Below, in pieces: positions 28,480 through 38,700 of a stretch of DNA of 64,000 nucleotides; position 1 is the stretch's first letter; the number at the start of each line of letters is the position of its first letter. Origin of the DNA: Clostridia bacterium (GTDB lineage Bacteria; Bacillota; Clostridia; UBA1381); NCBI GenBank assembly GCA_026418715.1, contig JAOAAV010000090.1, positions 1 through 64,000 on the forward strand. The letters are read 5' to 3'. The notes below the pieces were generated by a model that worked only from the letters and a program-made list of their open reading frames with translations, searched no databases and was not told the origin of the DNA. A program made the position numbers and the translations under genes.

Positions 28480-29346
28480 TTACCTGTAAAAGCGACCGCT
28501 GATTCCGCACGGAAGCACTAGTCCGCTTGAATGAATAGGAAGCCCCACTTCATCCGCCTCTATGACGCCTCCGTATCTTTTTCCGATCGTCATCGACAGC
28601 ACATTTTTAAGCACCGTCGCAGACAGTCCCGTCGTGTATGAATTGATAAGAAAAAACAGCGGATTGTCTGAAAGTATATTCATGCACTCTAAAATCAATG
28701 GGTAAAGCTCATCTTCAATTTTCCAAACCTCTCCGGAAGGTCCTCTTCCGTATGAGGGAGGATCCATAACAATCGCATCGTACTTTTTGCCCCGCCGATT
28801 TTCCCTTTGAACAAACTTCACCACATCATCTACAATATAACGCACCACTCTATCACCAAGCCCGCTTGAAAGTACATTTTCCTTTGCCCACGACACCATT
28901 CCCTTTGATGCGTCCACATGAACGACTTCAGCTCCCGCAGCCAAAGCCGCAACGGTAGCACCGCCCGTATAGGCAAATAAATTAAGCATTCTAATCGGTC
29001 TGCCCGATTTTTTGATTAATTCCGAAAACCAATCCCAATTTGCAGCTTGTTCAGGAAAAAGTCCCGTATGCTTAAAGCCCATGGGTTTTATATTAAATGT
29101 CAAGCTTTTATAAGATATGGTCCAGCGTTCTGGAAGCTTTTTATTGAAAAACTGCCATTTCCCTCCGCCCGTACTGCTTCGATGATACCAGGCATCACTT
29201 TTATCCCAAAGCTTCTTTTCCGATTTATCAAGCCAAATTGCCTGCGGGTCGGGTCTTCTTAAAAGATACCTCCCCCAATATTCAAGCTTTTCGCCATCCG
29301 CACTGTCTATCAGACGATAGTCTTCCCAATCAGCGGCAAGCCACAT
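28480..29346 (-). CDS. RlmI/RlmK-like class I SAM-dependent rRNA methyltransferase without PUA domain
   Basis: The protein has 288 residues. The SAM-binding motif I is RMLNLFAYTGGATVAALAAGAEVVHVDAS (about 128-156). The catalytic region DAIVMDPPSYGRGPSGEVWKIE follows near 200. Both match the RlmI/YccW group, which methylates 23S rRNA. The usual N-terminal PUA domain is missing, as in many shorter Firmicute homologues. The promoter at 29402-29431 and AAGGAG before the ATG suggest it heads the unit that continues through ecfA1-ecfA2-ecfT and truA. Confidence 0.85.
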   Translation of the reverse strand: MWLAADWEDYRLIDSADGEKLEYWGRYLLRRPDPQAIWLDKSEKKLWDKSDAWYHRSSTGGGKWQFFNKKLPERWTISYKSLTFNIKPMGFKHTGLFPEQAANWDWFSELIKKSGRPIRMLNLFAYTGGATVAALAAGAEVVHVDASKGMVSWAKENVLSSGLGDRVVRYIVDDVVKFVQRENRRGKKYDAIVMDPPSYGRGPSGEVWKIEDELYPLILECMNILSDNPLFFLINSYTTGLSATVLKNVLSMTIGKRYGGVIEADEVGLPIHSSGLVLPCGISGRFYR

Positions 29347-29401
29347 AATTTTATGCTCCTTAACTTAAAGTATAAACTACTGTATAACTTTACAATACTT
29401 G

Positions 29402-29431
29402 ATTTTACCATTAGATACAACAAATCGTCAA
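29402..29431 (-). promoter_or_regulatory. Sigma-A promoter of the methyltransferase-ECF-truA unit
   Basis: TTGACG (29431-29426), an 18-base spacer and TAAAAT (29407-29402) lie on the minus strand. They sit in a 215-base gap that otherwise holds no gene or clear terminator. An 8-bp inverted repeat (ATACTTGA 29395-29402 and TCAAGTAT 29428-29435) brackets the promoter. Confidence 0.6.
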
Positions 29432-29561
29432 GTATGTTACAGACAAAACAGCATATTAAACAAAAATAGTTTATTGTAAAATTAAGTGCAACAGCACAAA
29501 TCAATAAAAGATGAACAACGATTAATAAAATTTTTATTTCATCAATACCCTAGATTTTATG

Positions 29562-31370
29562 TCAATCCAATTTTAGCACGGACATAAACGCTTCCTGCGG
29601 CACCTCGACACTGCCCACCTGACGCATACGCTTCTTGCCCTCTTTCTGCTTTTCCAAAAGCTTTTTCTTTCTCGTAATATCTCCGCCATAGCACTTTGCA
29701 AGTACATCCTTGCGAAGTGCACGAACAGTTTCTCTGGCAATTATTTTATTGCCTATTGCGGCTTGAATTGGTACTTCAAAAAGCTGTCGCGGTATGGCAT
29801 CCTTAAGTTTTTCCGCCATACGCCTACCGCGTGCATATGCTTTATCCTTATGCACGATAAAAGATAACGCGTCAACCAAATCACCGTTTAAAAGAATATC
29901 AAGCTTCACTAAATCCGAACGCTTATATCCTGCCAACTCATAGTCAAAGGACGCATATCCCTTTGTCCTTGACTTAAGCGCATCAAAAAAATCATATACG
30001 ATTTCATTAAGCGGCAATTCGTAGAAAATCTGCGCTCTGGTTTCTTCCATATACTTCATGTCTTTGAAAACGCCGCGGCGTTCCTGACAAAGCTCCATCA
30101 CATTTCCCACATAATCCACGGGAACCATAATGTCCGCATTGACCATGGGTTCTTCCATATAGTCTATTTCAACTGTGGGAGGAAGGTTTGTCGGATTATC
30201 AACCATAAGTATGTCTCCGTTTGTTTTATGCACTCTGTAAATAACGCTTGGTGCTGTTGTCACCAAATCAAGATTATACTCTCTTTCCAATCTCTCCTGA
30301 ATTATTTCCATATGCAAAAGACCCAAAAAACCGCACCGAAAACCAAAACCGAGGGCAACGGATGTTTCAGGCTCAAACAGCAGTGATGCATCGTTTAACT
30401 GAAGCTTTAAAAGCGCCTCCTGCAAATCTTCATATTGTGCTCCATCGGCAGGATAAATTCCGCAGAACACCATGGGATTTACCTTTTTATAGCCGGGAAG
30501 TGGCTCTTTTGCAGGATTTTCAACCGTGGTTACAGTATCTCCCACTTGCGTATCCCTTATATTTTTTATGCTTGCGGCTATATATCCAACCTCTCCCGCC
30601 GAAAGCTCGCTTGACGGAATAAGCCCGTTCGGGTGCAGCACCCCCACCTCTACAACATCAAACTGTGCTCCTGTCTGCATCATTTTAATTCTGTCTCCCG
30701 CCTTGAGGCAGCCATCCTTAACTCTTACATAAACGATAACGCCGCGATAACTGTCATAATAAGAGTCAAATATAAGGGCCTTAAGCGGAGCATCTTCATC
30801 TCCGTTGGGGCACGGAATCTTATTTACAATTTCCTCAAGCACTTTCTCAGTATTTAGCCCTGTTTTTGCGGATATTTGCGGAGCATCCTCGGCAGGAATT
30901 CCAATGATATCCTCAATTTCTCTGATAACATATTCCGGTCTTGCACTGGGCAGGTCAATCTTGTTTATAACGGGAAGAATTTCAAGATCATGTTCAAGTG
31001 CCAAATATGTGTTTGCCAGTGTCTGAGCTTCTATTCCCTGTGCGGCATCCACAATTAAAATAGCGCCCTCGCATGCGGCCAAACTTCTGGAAACCTCGTA
31101 ATTAAAATCCACATGACCAGGCGTGTCAATCAAATTAAGAGTGTATATTTCGCCGTCATTTGCTTTATATTTAAGCCGTACGGCGTGAGCCTTGATTGTA
31201 ATGCCTCTTTCACGCTCCAAATCCATATTGTCTAAAAGCTGATCCTCCATATCTCTAAGCTCCACTTCTCCCGTAAGTTCCAGCAACCTGTCGGCCAAAG
31301 TAGATTTTCCGTGATCAATATGAGCTATAATGCAAAAATTCCTTATTTTCTCCTGTCGTGTTTTCGACAT
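29562..31370 (-). CDS. lepA: Elongation factor 4 (LepA), ribosome-associated GTPase
   Basis: The protein has 602 residues, the usual size. G1 is [17 protein letters not shown]2 lies in the [14 protein letters not shown] region, G3 is DTPGHVDF and G4 is NKIDL. The C-terminal LepA-specific domain ends [40 protein letters not shown], the diagnostic tail. It acts on stalled or pre-translocated ribosomes. It has its own promoter at 31473-31501. Confidence 0.97.
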   Translation of the reverse strand: MSKTRQEKIRNFCIIAHIDHGKSTLADRLLELTGEVELRDMEDQLLDNMDLERERGITIKAHAVRLKYKANDGEIYTLNLIDTPGHVDFNYEVSRSLAACEGAILIVDAAQGIEAQTLANTYLALEHDLEILPVINKIDLPSARPEYVIREIEDIIGIPAEDAPQISAKTGLNTEKVLEEIVNKIPCPNGDEDAPLKALIFDSYYDSYRGVIVYVRVKDGCLKAGDRIKMMQTGAQFDVVEVGVLHPNGLIPSSELSAGEVGYIAASIKNIRDTQVGDTVTTVENPAKEPLPGYKKVNPMVFCGIYPADGAQYEDLQEALLKLQLNDASLLFEPETSVALGFGFRCGFLGLLHMEIIQERLEREYNLDLVTTAPSVIYRVHKTNGDILMVDNPTNLPPTVEIDYMEEPMVNADIMVPVDYVGNVMELCQERRGVFKDMKYMEETRAQIFYELPLNEIVYDFFDALKSRTKGYASFDYELAGYKRSDLVKLDILLNGDLVDALSFIVHKDKAYARGRRMAEKLKDAIPRQLFEVPIQAAIGNKIIARETVRALRKDVLAKCYGGDITRKKKLLEKQKEGKKRMRQVGSVEVPQEAFMSVLKLD

Positions 31371-31472
31371 AATGCTATGTCCTCCCTATATGTGTAATCG
31401 TCCAAACGAATCAAAAGTATATAAATGCAAATTGCATAATTTATTCAAAAATAAATCAAAACACACTCCTAC

Positions 31473-31501
31473 ATTATAGCATAACACCAATAACTTGTCA
31501 T
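31473..31501 (-). promoter_or_regulatory. Sigma-A promoter of lepA
   Basis: ATGACA (31501-31496), a 17-base spacer and a perfect TATAAT (31478-31473) lie about 100 bases before the lepA start on the minus strand. Confidence 0.7.
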
Positions 31502-31580
31502 TAAAATTTTTCACAGGCAAAACAATTTATAAATTTCAATATCAAATATCCATGAAATAAATTATTGCTTATATACATCA

Positions 31581-31608
31581 AAATAATACCCCATATATTG
31601 AGGTTATT
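31581..31608 (-). terminator. Weak terminator candidate after the SpoVB/MurJ-like gene
   Basis: On the minus strand AATAACCTC (31608-31600) can pair with GGGGTATT (31592-31585) with one bulged base, followed by a short T run. The stem is weak and AT-rich. Confidence 0.25.
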
Positions 31609-31657
31609 CTCAAAGAAGAAAATTTCACTTCATGTTTCATACCATCTTGCAACACAC

Positions 31658-33277
31658 TTATATTCTTCTAATCAAACTTCCAATCTCTTCCCATGTGATT
31701 GCTTGCAGCAATACCAGCATCATTACATACGCTCCGCTACCCGCAGCCACTGTGGCAGCCAATCCCCCAATTTCGTTTGCAAAAATAATGCACATTGGTT
31801 CATACAGCATATACATAACCACACTCATGACAACGGTTGCCACAACGGGCTTTAGTATTATAGAATTTAAGTCGTACCTTACTCCGATAACTTTTTTAAC
31901 ATCACACAAGTTAAGCACTGCAACAACAAGAAATTCAACATTGCTGCTTATGGGAGCACCCATTATATTAAATTGGGGCATACCCACCAAAACATATGTT
32001 AAAATAAGCTTTATACCCATTCCGACAAGCATATTGCGAAAAGGCGGCATAATTTTGCCTGCCGCTTGCAAAATCGCAGTTGTTATCGTAACAATGCATA
32101 CAGTCGGCACACAAGGCGCTATAGCTGATAAAAGCGGTGCTGATGCGGTGTTTCTGAAAAGGAGATAAAGCATAGGTTTAGAAAGCATAAGCATGCCTGA
32201 CGCACATGGAAATGCTACCAGCAGAGATATTCTTATTGCAAGCTGTGTCGACCTTGATGCTTTCTTCATATCCCCCAATGCAAATGCGCCGGCAATAACG
32301 GGAAGTATGCTTATACCAAATGTCCCGACAATTCCTACAGGCAAATGGAAAATGGTAAGTGCATATCCCGAATATGCTCCATAAAGCCATCTTGCTCCTT
32401 CTTCGCCCATCTTTAAAGATATCGGCAGCTTATCGAATACATGAGTAAAATTAGAGTATTGAAGCACGATGGCATGAGCACTTTCCGCCGTAAAATTAAT
32501 TGCCTGCAATCTTGCCCTTATCATTGCGATGTCTATGACAGAGAGAATACTAGAAACCCCCGCCGCGCCAATCAAAGGTACTGCAATCTTCGCAATCTCT
32601 CTTAAAATTTCCACTGTTCGTACGCTTGCTTTTTCAAGCCTGATCTTTCGCTTATGTGGCAAATACATAACCAGCAAAATAAAGGTTGCAACAATTTCTC
32701 CAATGGTAACTCCGAATGTTGCAGCGGCGGATGTTATACCAGTTCTATGGTTGATAAAATATATCGCCAGCGCATAACCTGCCGCAAGCTTTATTACAGC
32801 CTCCACCACCTGAGAAACCGCCGTGGGGAACATATTTTGAACGCCCTGATAATAGCTTTTGTAAACAACTCCGAGTGCCACAAAAAATATCGCCGGCGCA
32901 ACTGCCTTAATCGAGTATGCCGTTTCGGGATCTTTCATAAGGCTTGCAATAAGTCCCGCGCCGAAAAATAAAATCAAAGAGCCTGCCGTACCGATTGCCG
33001 CCAGCAAAATTTCCGATACTCTGATGATTTTATGCGCTTCATTCTCACGCAAAAGCGCCATATTTTCTGCAACCATTTTTGAAATTGCAAGAGGTATGCC
33101 AGAAATGATGAATGAAAGCACCATAATATATACCTGAAATGCGGTATTAAAAATTGCCATGCCCTCTTCCTGAAGAATATATGCAAGAGGAATCTTAAAG
33201 ACCGCACCCAATATTTTAGATATGGCATTGGCCGCAATAAGTATCATGGCACCCTTTACGAAGCTTTGCTTTTTTAT
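31658..33277 (-). CDS. SpoVB/MurJ-like lipid-linked precursor flippase (possible ATA start)
   Basis: The protein has about 529 residues from the first ATG (33247) and 14 membrane segments. MILIAANAISKILGAVFKIPLAYILQEEGMAIFN matches the opening of stage V sporulation protein B and other MOP-family flippases for peptidoglycan precursors. Ten codons before that ATG are in frame and read I-K-K-Q-S-F-V-K-G-A, the usual family N-terminus (K-K-Q-S-F-x-K-G-A). The first of these is an ATA at 33277, with AGGGG nine bases upstream. Either ATA serves as start, or translation begins at the ATG at 33247 behind AAAGGG. I give the longer form because of the conserved residues. Sporulation-specific or general lipid II export cannot be separated. 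Confidence 0.8.
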   Translation of the reverse strand: MKKQSFVKGAMILIAANAISKILGAVFKIPLAYILQEEGMAIFNTAFQVYIMVLSFIISGIPLAISKMVAENMALLRENEAHKIIRVSEILLAAIGTAGSLILFFGAGLIASLMKDPETAYSIKAVAPAIFFVALGVVYKSYYQGVQNMFPTAVSQVVEAVIKLAAGYALAIYFINHRTGITSAAATFGVTIGEIVATFILLVMYLPHKRKIRLEKASVRTVEILREIAKIAVPLIGAAGVSSILSVIDIAMIRARLQAINFTAESAHAIVLQYSNFTHVFDKLPISLKMGEEGARWLYGAYSGYALTIFHLPVGIVGTFGISILPVIAGAFALGDMKKASRSTQLAIRISLLVAFPCASGMLMLSKPMLYLLFRNTASAPLLSAIAPCVPTVCIVTITTAILQAAGKIMPPFRNMLVGMGIKLILTYVLVGMPQFNIMGAPISSNVEFLVVAVLNLCDVKKVIGVRYDLNSIILKPVVATVVMSVVMYMLYEPMCIIFANEIGGLAATVAAGSGAYVMMLVLLQAITWEEIGSLIRRI

Positions 33278-33307
33278 AGAAACACACCCCTCTTCGGCAG
33301 TTTTATA

Positions 33308-33336
33308 TTGCTATCATATTGGGGTTGTGGTAGAAT
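33308..33336 (+). promoter_or_regulatory. Sigma-A promoter of aroA
   Basis: TTGCTA (33308-33313), a 17-base spacer and TAGAAT (33331-33336) lie about 39 bases before the aroA ATG at 33375. Confidence 0.6.
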
Positions 33337-33374
33337 TATGAATAATAAATGCTGCAATGGAGGCTCATGTACTT

Positions 33375-34640
33375 ATGATAATAAAAAAAATCCCGTTCGC
33401 ACGCGGTGAAATTACAGTCCCCGGCGACAAATCAATATCCCACAGAGCAGTTATGCTCGGCTCGATTTGTTCGGGTACAACCGAAATTTATAATTTTCTC
33501 AGCGGAGCGGACTGCCTTGCCACAATTGATTGTTTTAGGAAAATGGGCATTGATATATCGGTTTCGGAGGAGAAAATTATTGTCTTTGGCAAAGGACTAA
33601 AAGGGTTGTCAAAGCCAGAACAAGTGCTCTACACTGCCAATTCGGGTACGACAACAAGACTTTTATGCGGGCTTTTGGCAGGTCAAGACTTTGATACGGT
33701 AATAACTGGAGATGAATCTATACAAAAGCGTCCCATGCGCAGGGTAACCGAACCACTGTCATTGATGGGAGCCAGGATTGACGGAGATTTTTGCCCTTTA
33801 TCCATCAAAGGCTCCCCTCTTCACGCCATCACATATAATATGAGTATTGCGTCCGCTCAGGTTAAAACGGCAATTCTTCTTGCAGGCTTATATGCAGAAG
33901 GAACTACCGTTGTAAATGAAATTGAAAAATCGCGTGATCATACGGAATTGATGCTTTCCGCCATGGGTGCGGATATTCGTACCAACGGTCTGTCAGTGAG
34001 CATCAGCGGGGCACGAAAACTTCAAGCTCAGAAATTTGAAGTATGCTCAGATATTTCGTCCGCCGCATTCTTTATGGTACTTGGCGCAATCATGCCTAAT
34101 TCTGAAATAACACTAAAAAACGTTGGAATTAACGGAACCCGAACCGGAATTATTGACGTATTTAGGGCAATGGGCGCAAATATGCGAATAGAAAATATAA
34201 GAGTTATAAACAATGAACCGGTCGCGGACATAACAGTATCCACATCCGATTTAAAGGGAACCGCAATTTCCGGTGATATGATCCCCAGATTGATTGATGA
34301 AATTCCGATAATCGCCGTTGCCGCAGCTTTTGCAAGCGGAAAGACAGTAATCAAAAATGCCGAGGAACTAAAGGTTAAAGAAACTAATAGAATTCGTGCG
34401 ATAGTGGATGAATTTAAAAAATGCGGCATCGATATCACCGAAACCGATGACGGCATGATAATAAACGGCGGAAAGCCCGTTTTTGGAGCTGATTTTAAAT
34501 CATACAATGACCACAGAATGGCAATGTCGCTTGCTGTTTTGGCTCAAATGGCTGACGGAGAATCTTCAATAGACAATATATCCTGTGTAGATGTGTCTTT
34601 CCCCGGTTTTTTTGATGTGCTGTATAAAATAGGCAAATAA
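33375..34640 (+). CDS. aroA: 3-phosphoshikimate 1-carboxyvinyltransferase (EPSP synthase)
   Basis: The protein has 421 residues. It opens MIIKKIPFARGEITVPGDKSISHRAVMLGSI with the phosphate-binding K-S-x-S-H-R. Further motifs are ANSGTTTRLLCGLLAG, KRPMRR, and D-E-I-P near residue 305 with the catalytic aspartate. LKVKETNRI and YNDHRMAMSLAVLA are in the C-terminal part. It joins shikimate-3-phosphate and PEP. The ATG at 33375 has GGAGG ten bases upstream and is preferred to the ATG at 33357. It is an isolated plus-strand gene. Its last codons lie inside the shared terminator and encode KIGK. Confidence 0.97.
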   Translation: MIIKKIPFARGEITVPGDKSISHRAVMLGSICSGTTEIYNFLSGADCLATIDCFRKMGIDISVSEEKIIVFGKGLKGLSKPEQVLYTANSGTTTRLLCGLLAGQDFDTVITGDESIQKRPMRRVTEPLSLMGARIDGDFCPLSIKGSPLHAITYNMSIASAQVKTAILLAGLYAEGTTVVNEIEKSRDHTELMLSAMGADIRTNGLSVSISGARKLQAQKFEVCSDISSAAFFMVLGAIMPNSEITLKNVGINGTRTGIIDVFRAMGANMRIENIRVINNEPVADITVSTSDLKGTAISGDMIPRLIDEIPIIAVAAAFASGKTVIKNAEELKVKETNRIRAIVDEFKKCGIDITETDDGMIINGGKPVFGADFKSYNDHRMAMSLAVLAQMADGESSIDNISCVDVSFPGFFDVLYKIGK

Positions 34641-34678
34641 AAATGCGCCGTATGGCGCCATTTTTATTTGCCTATTTT
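34626..34678. terminator. Bidirectional terminator overlapping both gene ends
   Basis: The arms 34626-34649 and 34654-34678 are complementary over 24 pairs with one bulged base and a 4-base loop. The repeat includes the last four sense codons and stop of aroA on the plus strand. It also includes the last four sense codons and stop of the foldase gene on the minus strand. Confidence 0.9.
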
Positions 34679-35662
34679 GTCGTAAACCTTATCGTTTAGT
34701 TCGATGCTGATTCCCAACTGATTTTCCCAATCCTGCATTCTCTCATCAAGTTTCTTTTGCAAAACCGCCGTTTTCACGGCATCCTTCTTGCTTTCGAAAA
34801 ATTTATTATAAAGCTCTGCCGTTTCGTCAAGCGCAAGCCTTTTTATCACATGATAGCCATACTCCGTCTGAACAATTTTAACCCCGCCGATAGGCAAGCT
34901 GTCCACCCCGTCCGTAAATTCTGTAACCATTTCCCCATCCGTAAACACATATCCGTCAGGATTAGTTTTTTGTCCCGGGTCTTCAGAATATTCATTTGCC
35001 AAAGTCGTAAAATCTTCTCCAGCCAAGGCTCTTTGATATATATCTTCCGCTTTTTTAAGCGCCTCCGCCTTTTTGTCTTCAGATAAATCAAGACCCGTAG
35101 TCATATCCTTCGTGAGAAAAAGCACGTGCTTTGCACGCCTGTATGACGAATTGAATTCAGCCTTCAATTCATCCTCGGTTACACCGTCCTCCTCCTCAAC
35201 CTTGGAAAGAAGCTTTCTTCTATACGTTTCGGACTCGCAAAGCATAGTAACAAAATCATCGGTTACTCCCTGCTCTTTCAAAAAGCCCTCGTATCCTCCC
35301 TCTACCTTTGCCTTGCTGTTCTTAATTGACGCTTTAAAGCTTTCCGCCTGTTTTTTCTCAGAATCGGTCAACGGCGCAAGCCTTTTCCCAACCTCAATAT
35401 ATGCAAGATTGTCAATTGCAGTATCAAGGCTTTTTTCCTTTGCAACATCAATTGCTTTTTTGCCTTCTATCTCCTTTGTCTGCCAATCCTCATCACTGGT
35501 AAGCTCCGTTCCCGCCATCTGGCTTTTAACGCTCTCCAAATAATACAAAAATTCTGCTTGTGATACATCGGCATCTCCCACCCTCACAACAGTTTTTTTG
35601 GCCGCGGAGCATGCGGATATTGAAATTGAAATCAGTAAAAGCATTATTATATATTTTTTCAT
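34664..35662 (-). CDS. PrsA-like lipoprotein foldase (parvulin-type peptidyl-prolyl isomerase)
   Basis: The protein has 332 residues. The signal peptide ends ISISISAC-SAAKK, a lipobox with the lipidated cysteine near residue 18. A helical chaperone (SurA-N-like) segment covers about 30-160. The parvulin domain covers about 165-275 and contains AKHVLFLTKDM, ALAGEDFTTLANEYSEDPG and IVQTEYGYHVIKR. It would help secreted proteins fold outside the membrane. It starts about 100 bases after mfd. Its C-terminus KIGK is encoded within the shared inverted repeat with aroA. Confidence 0.92.
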   Translation of the reverse strand: MKKYIIMLLLISISISACSAAKKTVVRVGDADVSQAEFLYYLESVKSQMAGTELTSDEDWQTKEIEGKKAIDVAKEKSLDTAIDNLAYIEVGKRLAPLTDSEKKQAESFKASIKNSKAKVEGGYEGFLKEQGVTDDFVTMLCESETYRRKLLSKVEEEDGVTEDELKAEFNSSYRRAKHVLFLTKDMTTGLDLSEDKKAEALKKAEDIYQRALAGEDFTTLANEYSEDPGQKTNPDGYVFTDGEMVTEFTDGVDSLPIGGVKIVQTEYGYHVIKRLALDETAELYNKFFESKKDAVKTAVLQKKLDERMQDWENQLGISIELNDKVYDKIGK

Positions 35663-35763
35663 GATCTATGCTCCTTATCATAATAACGACACTCTGCATC
35701 GTACCATTTATACAAATTCCTCAATGAACAGTCTGCCATGCAGCATCTGTCATATATTATATA

Positions 35764-38700
35764 TCATTTATCATTACTCTTCAATTCATTTATGGTTTGT
35801 AATATAAATTTAATATTCTCAAGAAGCTTTTTCTTCTCCTTCACGCGATAAGTTATATATGGCTTTTCCGATGCTGAAAACAAAATTTGCGAAGGCATTT
35901 TCGCCGCCAACTCCGCGATAATCCTCATATCTACCTGCTTGAACGCAAATTTAAGAAGCACATTCCCGCTGCTTTGAACAATCTCGCAAATTCCCGCCTT
36001 TTTTGCCATTGATTTGATTAGAGCAATATTAATCAAGTTTTGCACCGCTTTCGGCAAATCTCCGTAGCGATCGACCAATTCATCGTCGATTTCTATGCTA
36101 TCGTCCTCATTTTCAATTGCGGCAATTTTTTTGTATATATCAATTCTCTGATTGTGACTTTTTATATAACTATCCGGTATATAAGCATCTACCTCAATGT
36201 CAATGGAAACAGAAATATCCTCGTCTGACTGTATGCCACGAGCTTCGTTTATGCTCTCCTTCAGCAGCTTGCAATACATATCATATCCTACGGCATCCAT
36301 ATGCCCGTGCTGCTCTGCGCCGAGGATATTTCCCGCTCCCCGTATTTCAAGATCTCTCATAGCAATTTTAAAGCCCGACCCAAACTCCGTAAATTCCTTG
36401 ACCGCACGCAAGCGTTTCTGCGCCACCTCGGAAAGAACGCTGTCCTTTTTATACGTCAGGTATGCATATGCCGTTCTGTTTGATCTGCCGACTCTGCCTC
36501 TTAGCTGATAAAGCTGTGCAAGTCCCATTTTATCAGCATTTTCTATAATCATTGTGTTTGCGTTCGGAATATCAAGCCCTGTTTCGATAATTGTCGTACA
36601 TACCAATATATCCGTATTTCCGTTTACCATATCGTACATGATATCTTCAAGTTCGCTTTCCTTCATCTTGCCATGTCCTACCGCCACTTTTGCCTCCGGA
36701 ATCATAGCCTTTATCCATTCGGCGGTTCGATAAATCCCCTGCACACGATTAAATAAATAAAATACCTGTCCGCCCCTTGCAAGCTCCTTTTTCATAGCAT
36801 CCACAAGTATTTGAGGATTATGCTCAAGAACATATGTCTGAACCGGATAACGATTTTCCGGAGGCTGTGCAAGTACGCTCATATCACGTATATTTATCAT
36901 CGCCATATGAAGCGTTCTCGGTATGGGTGTTGCCGTCATAGTTAAAACATCTACATTTTTCTTCATTTCCTTGAGCTTTTCTTTATGAGTCACCCCAAAA
37001 CGCTGTTCCTCATCCACTATTAAAAGTCCTAAATCTTTAAATTCCAAATCCTTCTGCAAAATTCTGTGTGTTCCTATCACAATATCAATTTCGCCCGTTT
37101 TGAGCTGCTTTAATATCTTCTTCTGCTGATTAGGTGTTCTAAAACGCGACAGCATCTCCACTTTTATTGGAAAATTCTCCATGCGAGCGCAGAAGTTATT
37201 ATACTGCTGCATGGCAAGAATTGTGGTAGGACAAAGATATGCGACCTGCTTTGAATCCATTGCCGCTTTAAATGCCGCTCTAAGCGCAATTTCCGTTTTG
37301 CCGTAGCCCACATCTCCGCATAGGAGTCTGTCCATCGGCTTTTTCTTCTCCATGTCAGCTTTTACTTCTTCAATAGATCTTAATTGATCCTCAGTTTCCT
37401 GATAAATGAAAGTATCTTCAAATTCACGCTGCCAAGGAGTATCACAGGAAAATGCATACCCGTCCGTATGCTCTCTTTCTGCATAAAGACTGATAAGTTG
37501 ACGGGCAAGCTCTTTTGTGCTTTTCTTTACCTTATCCTTAGTCTTTGTCCAATCCGTGCCGCCAAGCTTGTTAAGCTTGATTTTTATATCAGTGTTTCCG
37601 ATGTATTTATACAACATATTCATCTGATCAACGGGGACATACAAAGTGTCTGTTCCCTGATACTGAATCTTAAGATAATCCTTGGTGACACCATTTACAG
37701 ACATCTTATGAATTCCCGCATACTGACCTATGCCATGCGCCTGATGAACCACATAGTCACCCACGCTTATGTCATTATAGGACTTTATTTTATTTGTATT
37801 CTCTGTCCGAACCCTCTGTCTTTCCTGTGCAAAAATCTCCCTGTCGCTTACCAGTACGAAATTAATCTCGGGATACTCAAAGCCTTTGCTTAAATTCCCA
37901 CGAACAACAACAATCTCGCCTTTTTTGAGGGCTGGCTTATCATGAACATAGCGGCATGCTATAGCTTTGTCATTTAAAGTTCCAGCAAGATTTTCTCCCC
38001 TGCCGCGATTAGATGCCAAAATGACCACTGTTGCATTGTTTTTTTGCCAATGCCTTAAATCGTCATAAAGATATTCTATTTTCCCATGAAACGATACCGT
38101 GGTTTTTGTTGCAAAGCTGCATAACGTCTTATACTTAAAATCATCCGCCGTATGGGACATCACTTTAAGTGATACAAGAATTCGCCTGCCTATTTCATTG
38201 AGCATATCGTCATAGCTTGCCCAAAAACGTATTCCATCGGCAAACAAAATTCCCCTTTCCATAAACTCCCTAGTCTGCTCTCTTTTCTCCCATTCAAAGC
38301 TTTTATTTCTTTCACTTATACGTTTAGGCTCTATAACAAATATAAGACTGTCTTGACTTAAATATTCTAATATGGTGGGTATCCTCTGATATATAGAAAA
38401 TGCGTATTTGTCAATTGAAGGGAAATTATGCTTTTCCTCAAAGTGCTCCATATCTTTTTTCAACGTTTCTATAAGCGGTTCATTTCCCGTTTTCTTCAGC
38501 CTCTTTATTGTATCTGAAAGAAAACAAAGTATCTCTTCCTTTTTTTCTTCATCAAATACCACCTCTGAGCATGGGGCTATCACCACTTTTGATATTTTGT
38601 CCATGGAACGCTGTGTCATCACGTCAAACTCGCGGATTGAATCCGCTTCATCGCCAAAAAACTCTACTCTTACAGGATTTTCCATGTATGGACAGAATAT

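Noticed and set aside
31632..32168. Open frame of 178 codons on the plus strand opposite the flippase gene
   Set aside because: It mirrors a hydrophobic gene; composition and lack of a ribosome site mark it as a shadow.
35073..35543. Open frame of 156 codons opposite the foldase gene
   Set aside because: The foldase has a lipobox and parvulin domain on the minus strand. The antisense frame has no start signal or motif.
35659..35739. 26-codon minus-strand frame starting MADCSL that overlaps the foldase ATG by ATGA
   Set aside because: The overlap is suggestive of coupling, but there is no ribosome site before its ATG and no recognisable peptide. It was left out as probable chance.
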